From positions 1 to 12,591 of the forward strand of contig JAYVSS010000164.1 in the NCBI GenBank assembly GCA_043775075.1: a stretch of 12,591 bases of DNA. Direction: 5' to 3'. Shown in pieces: positions 7,299 to 12,591 of the stretch (positions are counted from its first letter, which is position 1; each line of letters starts with the position of its first letter). The position numbers and the translations under genes were made by a program. Origin of the DNA: JANLQX01 sp043775075. Its GTDB lineage: Bacteria > Actinomycetota > Acidimicrobiia > Acidimicrobiales > JANYDT01. The notes beneath the pieces were generated by a model. The model was not told the origin of the DNA. It saw nothing but the letters and a program-made list of their open reading frames with translations, and made no database searches.

Positions 7299-7408
7299 CC
7301 AAGACCTACACCAAGCCGACTGCCATTGTGCTCGGGCAGATTACTGACCTGACTCAGATGAAAGGCAACGCTTCCCGCATCAAGTGGGAACAAGACGATC
7401 AGGGCTGA
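7295..7408 (+). CDS. RiPP precursor peptide with lasso-type leader (37 aa)
   Basis: The small gene encodes a 37-residue peptide. The leader half, YTKPTAIVLGQITDLTQ (5-21), fits the lasso leader consensus Y-x2-P ... LG ... T: Tyr5, Pro8, Leu13-Gly14 and Thr20. B1 normally binds the Tyr/Pro/Leu part, and the Thr normally sits two residues before the cut. Cutting after Gln21 would give MKGNASRIKWEQDDQG, with the first acidic residue at position 11. That is too far for a 7-9 residue lasso ring. If the core instead began at Gly24, Glu32 would be position 9 and a 14-residue lasso would be possible, but the Thr would then lie at -4. There is no Cys. The start overlaps the kinase stop (ATGA) and has a strong ribosome binding site. 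An intrinsic terminator follows 10 bases after the stop. The family call is fairly sure, the mature product is not. Confidence 0.82.
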   Translation: MTKTYTKPTAIVLGQITDLTQMKGNASRIKWEQDDQG

Positions 7409-7417
7409 TAATCGCCG

Positions 7418-7462
7418 GGACTCGGGTGAAGTCGCAGAACGCGACAGCACCCGAGTCCTTTT
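7418..7462 (+). terminator. Intrinsic terminator of the peptide operon
   Basis: GGACTCGGGTG (7418-7428) pairs perfectly with CACCCGAGTCC (7448-7458). Inside the loop GTCGC (7431-7435) pairs with GCGAC (7441-7445), so the hairpin is 16 base pairs with one AA/AG internal loop and an AGAAC tip. TTTT (7459-7462) follows on the + strand. There is no T-run on the other side, so it acts mainly in the + direction, though it may also slow transcription arriving from the ABC gene. Confidence 0.88.
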
Positions 7463-7608
7463 CGCGTTCGTTCGCCGCGTTGCTGCGACCTTCCCTGCGG
7501 TTTCCTGGATCGTCGAGTTCAAGGCCGTCGGTGGTTTGCTGGGCAAGCTTCGCTCTTTGACCAAGCGAGGGCGGGGGCATCGCAAAGGTCCGGTTGCACT
7601 CCCGCCGA
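7463..7608. other. Gap between convergent transcription units; no gene supported
   Basis: This lies between the terminator and the stop of the ABC gene. The + frame read from 7461 is open to about 7711 and reads like protein for its first 35 codons (hydrophobic segments FPAVSWIVEF and AVGGLLGKL, then a basic run). It has no ATG and no ribosome binding site, it begins inside a terminator, and its latter part runs antisense through the ABC gene. The other two + frames are open for long stretches too. It is recorded as unexplained, possibly a remnant. Confidence 0.3.
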
Positions 7609-9369
7609 CTACAACCGAGCAAGGACCTGGGTCGCGGGGGACGGTGGAGTCGCCGGTGGTGAGATCCGGACGACGAAGTGAGCGACAGCGAGCACCGAGA
7701 CATCATGAGTGATCAGCAGGACGCCAGGCGGGCGGGGCCAGGATTGGGTTCGTGTGAGTATCTTCTCGACGACGCTGGCGGGCAGGTGATTTGACGGCTC
7801 GTCGAGCACCACAATTGAAGGACGACCGAGGAACGCTCGGGCGATAGCAAGACGTTGCCTTTCCCCTCCCGAGAGGGTATCGCCATTGCTACCTATGACG
7901 GTATCGAGGCCCCCGCCTAAGCGACGGACAATCGGCTCTGCTTCGGCATCTTGGATTGCCGTTTGTACGTCACTTTCAGTCGCCCAGGGTCGTCCGAAAA
8001 GCAGATTTTCGCGCACGGTTCCAGGGAAGAACTCCGTGTGTTGGAAACAGACACCGAGATGTTGACGGAGGCGTTCGAACGATTCGTTGTTGGTCGGAAG
8101 TCCATCGACGAGCACCACACCTGACTGCGGCTGAAGTAGACCGAGAAGAATCGCCATTATGGTCGATTTGCCAACACCATTTGGGCCGGCGAGTGCCAAA
8201 ATTGATCGAGGAGCAATTGAAAGCGAGAAGTCTTGAATGACCGGGTGAGATCCGGGATACGCAAACGTGACGCAATCCAACGTGAGTTCGCTGGGCGGCA
8301 CGCCACGTTCTTCGTGGTGAACGATTTGCGGACCGAGTCGAAGACTCCGGAGAAAATGATCGATTCGGCGCGCCGCCTGACGGCCCTCAATGTAAGCCGA
8401 TGAAGACGTGGCGAGGAGTACGATCGGTGAGCGAACGAGAGCCACGCTGGCAAAAAAACTCAGCAGGTCACCGATCGTTAGGCGCCGTCCCATCACTGCG
8501 ATTCCCCCCACCGCAAGGGTGGCCGCGGTAGCGAGTGAGACCACAGTTGTCTGTGTGGCCGACATGATTGTGATCACGTTGATCCGGCGTGCACTTGTTG
8601 CTTTCAATTGATCAATCCGCTGATGGAGTCGACCTCGTTCTGACCAGCTCGCTCCGCGTGAGCGAATCAATGGTTGTGCACGAATGACCACCAGCGCATT
8701 TCGGGCAAGTCCTTCAAATGCTGACTGATTTTCAATTGCCGAATGTTCTAGAATTGATCGAAAGCCACGAGTGGTGAGAACGAGAAGGGGAGCGATGATC
8801 GCTGTCACCAAGGTCAGGGCCGGATCTATTCGAATTAGCACCACGATGAACCCAATAATGGTTAGGGCCGAGGGAAGGGTTTGTCGTACGATCGTCATCG
8901 CTAGCGTCTCAATGCACAATGGATCGGCGATGAGCCGTTCGTGGGTTGCGGCTCCATCGATCTGGCTGAGCGTCGCGTACTCAGATCGAAAGACGTGGTC
9001 AGCAACGCGTCTGCGGACAGCGGCCGTTGCTTCCTTGATCGCCCGCTGAACCCAGTGCTGGGCGAGGACGGCAAGTGCACCGTTGGCCGCGGTCAAAATC
9101 ACGATCCCGATCGCCACAAGAACGAGCGCCCGACGGTCGCGGTTTGGGATCGCATGGTCGACCCCGTACCGAACGAGCAGAGGGATCGGGAGTATGGCGA
9201 TCGACTGCAAGACCGTCGCCGCGAGTCCGGCGACCACTGCCCTGCGGTGGGTCCAGAGCTCACGGCGGTACAGATGGAGGCAGTCCGGCGCAGCTGCGGA
9301 TTCGTTCGACGGAGGATCGCCGTGCGGTGCGGAACCGGGCGAGTCGTTCCGTTCATAAGTGAGCGCCAC
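7609..9369 (-). CDS. ABC exporter, fused membrane and ATPase domains (lasso D-type transporter candidate)
   Basis: A 586-residue half-size exporter with one membrane and one ATPase domain. About six transmembrane segments occupy residues 40-330. The ATPase then shows Walker A GPNGVGKST (395-403), Q-loop Gln443, signature LSGGE (499-503), Walker B IVVLDE (519-524) and switch His555. It has no N-terminal C39 peptidase domain, so it would export an already cut peptide, as lasso D proteins do. The stretch after Walker B reads PSNHLP where exporters usually have (T/S)SALD, so the D-loop Asp is replaced by Pro. Substrate assignment rests on location facing the precursor operon and is inference. The GTG at 9369 has GAGAGAG nine bases upstream. 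An in-frame TTG at 9387 would add six residues. It may be co-transcribed with the Nudix-GNAT gene 55 bases upstream. Confidence 0.85.
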   Translation of the reverse strand: MALTYERNDSPGSAPHGDPPSNESAAAPDCLHLYRRELWTHRRAVVAGLAATVLQSIAILPIPLLVRYGVDHAIPNRDRRALVLVAIGIVILTAANGALAVLAQHWVQRAIKEATAAVRRRVADHVFRSEYATLSQIDGAATHERLIADPLCIETLAMTIVRQTLPSALTIIGFIVVLIRIDPALTLVTAIIAPLLVLTTRGFRSILEHSAIENQSAFEGLARNALVVIRAQPLIRSRGASWSERGRLHQRIDQLKATSARRINVITIMSATQTTVVSLATAATLAVGGIAVMGRRLTIGDLLSFFASVALVRSPIVLLATSSSAYIEGRQAARRIDHFLRSLRLGPQIVHHEERGVPPSELTLDCVTFAYPGSHPVIQDFSLSIAPRSILALAGPNGVGKSTIMAILLGLLQPQSGVVLVDGLPTNNESFERLRQHLGVCFQHTEFFPGTVRENLLFGRPWATESDVQTAIQDAEAEPIVRRLGGGLDTVIGSNGDTLSGGERQRLAIARAFLGRPSIVVLDEPSNHLPASVVEKILTRTQSWPRPPGVLLITHDVSVLAVAHFVVRISPPATPPSPATQVLARL

Positions 9370-9386
9370 CGAGCAATTCTCTCTCA

Positions 9387-9401
9387 ACCACTAAGCGTGG
9401 T
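9387..9401. repeat. Short inverted repeat upstream of the ABC gene
   Basis: ACCAC (9387-9391) and GTGGT (9397-9401) form a perfect five-base stem around TAAGC in the gap between the Nudix-GNAT stop and the ABC start. It is too short for a terminator, and may be an operator or chance. Confidence 0.25.
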
Positions 9402-9424
9402 CAATGGCTGGCCCGGAATTTTTG

Positions 9425-10405
9425 CTAGGACCCTTCCCCCGACCAGCGGTAACGGATATCGGGTTGACCCTCTTCGTTGCCGGAGCCATCACCGTGCTCG
9501 ATGCCGACGAGGTGGTGGCGCTCGTAAAAGGCGCAGGCTCTTCGGTTCGCTTCGAACGTCCAGAGGTCGAAGCCCTGCGCCTGGCGATTCTTGACGTTTC
9601 GCAGCAACTGGTCGCCGACGCCCCGGCCGGCCCAGGCGGGGTCGACGTACAGCTGATCGAGCCATCCCGGTTTTTCGGCGCTAAAGCCGACGACAATCCC
9701 GGCGCAGACTGCCACCGTGACTGCATGTTCGGTCAGCAGAATTTCTCGCGCCCATCGGCGCACATCGCTCGGTGGGTGGGCCAAGCGCACGGGCGTGGCT
9801 TCGTACGTCCACTGGAACGATCGTAGGTAGATTTCGCCAACGTCGGGACCATCGTCGGCAGTGGCATTTCTCAAGCTGCTGACAGTCAGTGCACGTAATA
9901 TTCCGGCGAGGCCGGGCTCACTGATCGCCCGGGCCTCGAACCATGACCACCATCGCACCTCTTGGCTCTCGCTCTCCGGCGGGTTCGGATCAATGTTTCC
10001 GGCGGTGAGGAGGAAGCGGAGGTCAAGATGGAAGTGACCGCGTGGGCCGTCATGCGCGTCGACATGGACGAGCTTTGGCGCGCCGGCGAAGTGCTCGGTG
10101 GCGATGCCGGTTTCCTCCAGTACTTCTCGCATCGCCGCATCGGCTGGATCTTCGCCGGGATCGATGTGGCCGCCGGGCTGGAGCCAGATACCGAGGCGTT
10201 TGTGGCGATGGAGTAGAACGCCCCGTGGTCCGACAACGATGGCCGACGCGGTCACGTGGGTGGGGTTGGCGGCCTCTGAGCAAGGGTCGCTCAACCGTGC
10301 CAGATCGGTTCGGAAGCGCTCGATCGACGTGGCCTCCCGGTTATCGACGGGCGGACGTCTCGCCGTCATCTGATCGACGAGCGCGAGGGTGCCGGTTGCG
10401 TTCAC
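9425..10405 (-). CDS. Nudix hydrolase fused to a GNAT acetyltransferase
   Basis: A 326-residue two-domain protein. The N-terminal half is a Nudix domain: THVTASAIVVGPRG (49-62) and WLQPGG precede a complete Nudix box at residues 79-101 (G-x5-E-x7-RE-V-x-EE-x-G-I), whose Glu residues bind the metal. After a linker (about 172-180), the C-terminal half (181-326) is a GNAT domain. Its acetyl-CoA motif A is LYVDPAWAGRGVGDQLL (252-268), followed by FEANRRACAFYERHHLVGI (284-302), the usual end of the fold. A Nudix enzyme hydrolyses a nucleoside diphosphate-linked substrate and GNAT acetylates an amine or N-terminus. Neither substrate is known. GTG 10405 is chosen because the Nudix family has a short helix (TLALVDQ) before the PVDNRE motif. 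An ATG at 10369 would drop 12 residues. The frame is open much further upstream but runs antisense through cofE. Confidence 0.85.
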   Translation of the reverse strand: MNATGTLALVDQMTARRPPVDNREATSIERFRTDLARLSDPCSEAANPTHVTASAIVVGPRGVLLHRHKRLGIWLQPGGHIDPGEDPADAAMREVLEETGIATEHFAGAPKLVHVDAHDGPRGHFHLDLRFLLTAGNIDPNPPESESQEVRWWSWFEARAISEPGLAGILRALTVSSLRNATADDGPDVGEIYLRSFQWTYEATPVRLAHPPSDVRRWAREILLTEHAVTVAVCAGIVVGFSAEKPGWLDQLYVDPAWAGRGVGDQLLRNVKNRQAQGFDLWTFEANRRACAFYERHHLVGIEHGDGSGNEEGQPDIRYRWSGEGS

Positions 10406-10466
10406 GACGACGAGTCTGGCCCCCGGAACCTGGGCGGCGGATTCGGCGTGGCACACCCCAAAGTCG

Positions 10467-10530
10467 CACTTGACGGTTCTGGACCACCATCTGCCGTCTG
10501 TTCCGATAAGACCCAAGTGTGGTCCAAGTG
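10467..10530. promoter_or_regulatory. Cluster of CAAGTG/CACTTG repeats and an inverted repeat between Nudix-GNAT and cofE
   Basis: The 196-base divergent gap contains CCAAGTG twice, 11 bases apart (10513-10519 and 10524-10530), and the reverse form CACTTG at 10467-10472. TGGACCAC (10480-10487) and GTGGTCCA (10519-10526) form a perfect eight-base inverted repeat. One helical turn between the direct repeats suggests a protein binding site, but nothing identifies the regulator. A TTGACG at 10470-10475 has no matching -10 at normal distance. Confidence 0.3.
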
Positions 10531-10601
10531 CTCGGGGGTGGCGTTTGTCCAGTTCGGCTCTGGGTTCGTTGTCGGCGGGTGGCGACGGCCAGACTGGTGT
10601 G

Positions 10602-11330
10602 GTGACTCCCAGTCGGATCGAACTTCTTCCTATCGCCGGCATTCCCGAGGTCCGCCCGGGCGACAACCTGGCCGAGCAGATCATCGCCGCCGCCGATCCC
10701 GAGCCGGGACTGCAAGCCGGGGACGTTATCGTGGTGACGCAGAAGGTGGTGTCGAAGGCCGAAGGTCGCCTCGTGCCCGTTGACCCGACCATCGAGAATG
10801 ACCACAAGCGATACGTGCTCGATGAATCTGTCCGGATTCTTCGTCGACGGATGACACCGCGGGGCGAGCTGATCATCAGCGAAACCAGCCATGGCTTTGT
10901 CTGTGCCAACGCCGGAATCGATCTTTCTAATATCGACGAGGGGTGGGCAGCCCTGCTGCCAGTGGACTCCGATCGTTCCGCCCGCAAGATCCGCGACGGT
11001 ATTCGTGGCCGCCTCGGCATCGACGTGGGGATCATCATCTCCGACACCTTCGGCCGGGCGTGGCGCAAAGGCCTGACCGATGTGGCCATCGGCTGTGCGG
11101 GGATCGGCGCCGTCATCGACCTTCGGGGGACCGAGGATGCGAAAGGGCGTGAGTTACACGTGACGGAGATGTGCCTGGTCGACGAACTCGCTGGAGCGGC
11201 CGAATTGGTTATGGGCAAAGCCTCAGGCATCGCCGCCGCCATCGTGCGAGGCGTCGATCCGCAGTGGCTGCGCGAGGGCTCCGTCAAAGATGAAGTGGTG
11301 CGGGCGCCGTCGGAGGACCTCTTCCGCTAG
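10602..11330 (+). CDS. cofE: Coenzyme F420-0:L-glutamate ligase CofE/FbiB, single domain
   Basis: A 242-residue CofE-family enzyme, which adds L-glutamates to F420-0 in a GTP- and metal-dependent reaction. Family motifs are GDVIVVTQKVVSKAEGR (about 40-57), SETSHGFVCANAGIDLSN with the HGFVCANAG core, DSDRSARKIRD, and SDTFGRAWRKGLTDVAIG. The length is that of archaeal-type CofE. The C-terminal FMN-dependent nitroreductase-like domain of mycobacterial FbiB is missing, and the gene stops cleanly in an extended EDLFR end. Two adjacent GTG codons (10599 and 10602) could start it, and both fit the family length. The frame is open upstream to 10389, but that region is low-complexity, lacks family similarity and lies in the divergent gap. 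Its pathway partner cofD is upstream of the peptide locus. Confidence 0.92.
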   Translation: MTPSRIELLPIAGIPEVRPGDNLAEQIIAAADPEPGLQAGDVIVVTQKVVSKAEGRLVPVDPTIENDHKRYVLDESVRILRRRMTPRGELIISETSHGFVCANAGIDLSNIDEGWAALLPVDSDRSARKIRDGIRGRLGIDVGIIISDTFGRAWRKGLTDVAIGCAGIGAVIDLRGTEDAKGRELHVTEMCLVDELAGAAELVMGKASGIAAAIVRGVDPQWLREGSVKDEVVRAPSEDLFR

Positions 11331-11437
11331 CTCCCGACTGGCTGTTCGTTGGCCGGACGGTCAACACGCCATCACCACCCATCGCGACGGAGGTCTATGG
11401 CCCTGGCCCCTGACCGGGGGACCGGCAAGCCGGGCGG

Positions 11438-11443
11438 TAGCCT
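11438..11443 (+). promoter_or_regulatory. -10 element (TAGCCT) of a probable leaderless murA transcript
   Basis: TAGCCT fits TANNNT and ends six bases before the GTG at 11450, which places the predicted transcription start on the first base of the start codon. No Shine-Dalgarno at useful spacing is present (GGCGGG touches the GTG), so leaderless translation fits. No clear -35 is seen. Confidence 0.45.
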
Positions 11444-11449
11444 GGCGGG

Positions 11450-12591
11450 GTGCCGGTTCCGCATCAACCCATTGACACGATCACCCTCCAGGGTGGTCAC
11501 GCCATCCGGGGTGAGGTGGCCGTGCGGGGGGCAAAAAATTCGATCTCCAAGCAGCTGGTGGCGGCGCTCTTGACGGAAGATCCGTGCACCCTTCACAACG
11601 TGCCGGCTATTTCTGACACCTACATCGTGTCGGACATGCTGCGGGCGATGGGGATTGTGGTGGATGCCGGGAACGATGGCGCTGGTTCCGTCACCGTGCA
11701 TGCCGGAGCGATCACCCCGCTCTCGCCTGAGCGCCTGGGGGAATTCACCGGCCGCAGTCGTATCCCGATCCTGTTGTGTGGCCCATTGCTACACCGCACC
11801 GGCGAGGCCCTGATTCCGTCGCTTGGTGGTGACGACATTGGGAAACGCCAGGTCAACTGGCACCTCATGGCGCTCGAACAGCTTGGCGCCGACATTGAGG
11901 AACACGCCGACGGATGGCATCTCCAAGCCAAGCGCCTCGTTGGGTGTGAGATCGGGCTGCCGTTCCCTTCTGTCGGAGCAACCGAGCAGGTACTGCTTTC
12001 CGCGGTGGTCGCCGAGGGTGTCACGACCCTGCATGGGGCGGCGGTGGAGCCGGAAATTCTCGACCTCATCACCGTCCTCCAGAAAATGGGAGCGGCGATC
12101 CTGTTTGGATCGGATCGCACGATCGTCATTCATGGCCAGGAGAGCCTGCACGGATACGAGCATCAAGCAATCCCTGATCGCCTCGAAGTGGCGAGCTGGG
12201 CCTGCGCGGCGATCGCCACCGGCGGGGAGGTCGTGGTCCGCAACGCTCGGGTGGAGGACATGGTCTCGTTCCTCGGAGCGTTTCGCCTCCTCGGCGGCCA
12301 TTTCACTGATTCATCCGAAGGGCTGCACTTCAAGCGGGGCACCAGAGGTCTACGAGCCGTGGACTTGGAAACGGCCGTTCATCCGGGACTCATGACCGAT
12401 TGGCAGGCGCCAATCGGGATTGCGCTGACCCAGTGTGATGGCGTGTCAACGATCCACGAAACGGTGTACGAAAACCGCTTTGGATACACCAAAGCACTGG
12501 TCGAGATGGGCGCTCGTATTACGGTCTCTTCTGGTTGTCCGAAGGGAAAAGCGTGCCGATATGGCGGCCTCGGTCATCCCCACCTGGCGAC
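11450..12591 (+). CDS. murA: UDP-N-acetylglucosamine 1-carboxyvinyltransferase (MurA-type), 3' end outside window
   Basis: The first 380 codons of an EPSP-synthase-fold enzyme that transfers enolpyruvate from PEP to UDP-GlcNAc, the first committed step of peptidoglycan synthesis. About 40-60 residues are missing at the end. RGAKNS (26-31) holds the Lys-Asn pair (K22/N23 of E. coli), GRSRIPILLCGPL (101-113) holds the PEP/UDP contact Arg, VGATEQVLLSAVVAEG is the central motif, and HPGLMTDWQAP retains the Asp corresponding to D305. In the catalytic loop GGDDIGKRQVNWH (126-138), Asp128 stands where E. coli has Cys115. Arg133 (R120) is kept, but the usual RPVDLH reads RQVNWH. Asp at this position is known from mycobacteria and chlamydiae and gives fosfomycin insensitivity. 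The extra changes leave open that this is a MurA-like paralogue. Confidence 0.85.
   Translation, partial: MPVPHQPIDTITLQGGHAIRGEVAVRGAKNSISKQLVAALLTEDPCTLHNVPAISDTYIVSDMLRAMGIVVDAGNDGAGSVTVHAGAITPLSPERLGEFTGRSRIPILLCGPLLHRTGEALIPSLGGDDIGKRQVNWHLMALEQLGADIEEHADGWHLQAKRLVGCEIGLPFPSVGATEQVLLSAVVAEGVTTLHGAAVEPEILDLITVLQKMGAAILFGSDRTIVIHGQESLHGYEHQAIPDRLEVASWACAAIATGGEVVVRNARVEDMVSFLGAFRLLGGHFTDSSEGLHFKRGTRGLRAVDLETAVHPGLMTDWQAPIGIALTQCDGVSTIHETVYENRFGYTKALVEMGARITVSSGCPKGKACRYGGLGHPHLA

Noticed and set aside
7426..7560. Second small peptide gene (GTG 7426) after the precursor
   Set aside because: Its start lies within the terminator hairpin, there is no ribosome binding site, and the Ser/Arg/Pro-rich product lacks a lasso leader motif.
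10389..10601. N-terminal extension of cofE in the same frame
   Set aside because: It overlaps the divergent gene region, has no family similarity, and cofE from 10602 already has the usual length.
10406..11287. Upstream extension of the Nudix-GNAT frame (620 codons in total, back to 11287)
   Set aside because: The extension is antisense to conserved cofE sequence and Ser/Arg/Pro-rich. The Nudix family begins close to 10405.
1..12591. CRISPR arrays, tRNA genes, insertion sequences, integrase or attachment sites
   Set aside because: No spaced repeats, cloverleaf-like segments, transposase-like frames or terminal inverted repeats were seen by eye, including at the edges of the peptide locus.

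Overview
The window looks like part of a high-GC actinobacterial chromosome, most likely Acidimicrobiia or a relative (inference, no marker gene is present). The reasons are coenzyme F420 genes, a dTDP-rhamnose/rhamnosyltransferase pair, a MurA with Asp in place of the catalytic Cys, TANNNT -10 elements set close to start codons, and the order rmlD - rhamnosyltransferase - sugar-nucleotide pyrophosphorylase - fbiA ... fbiB, which matches the mycobacterial rmlD-wbbL1-manB-fbiA-fbiB neighbourhood.

Left part (1-4219, all +): the 3' end of rfbD (rmlD), a family 2 glycosyltransferase overlapping it by ATGA, a membrane-anchored protein of unknown function with three His-x-His pairs and a Thr/Ala/Pro tail, an NDP-sugar pyrophosphorylase and cofD (fbiA). 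These are cell-envelope sugar and F420 genes.

Middle part (4220-9369): a small peptide (RiPP) locus of lasso type sits between the two F420 genes. A nucleotidyltransferase (-) abuts the cofD stop. A divergent + operon follows: PqqD-like recognition protein (B1), transglutaminase-like leader protease (B2), HPr-kinase-like protein, and a 37-codon precursor with a lasso-type leader, closed by a strong terminator. An ABC exporter lies on the - strand, facing the terminator. The set resembles paeninodin-type kinase/nucleotidyltransferase lasso clusters, but the asparagine-synthetase-like lasso cyclase is absent from the window. The precursor also lacks an acidic residue at the usual ring-closing distance from the canonical cut site. 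This is the most interesting part of the window.

Right part (9425-12591): a Nudix-GNAT fusion (-), divergent from a stand-alone cofE (F420-0:glutamate ligase without the nitroreductase domain of mycobacterial FbiB), then the first 380 codons of a murA-type gene running off the end.

The likely division of labour in the middle locus is as follows. B1 binds the leader and B2 removes it. The kinase and nucleotidyltransferase may modify the peptide, and the ABC protein exports it. No resistance or tRNA genes, insertion sequences or CRISPR arrays were seen.
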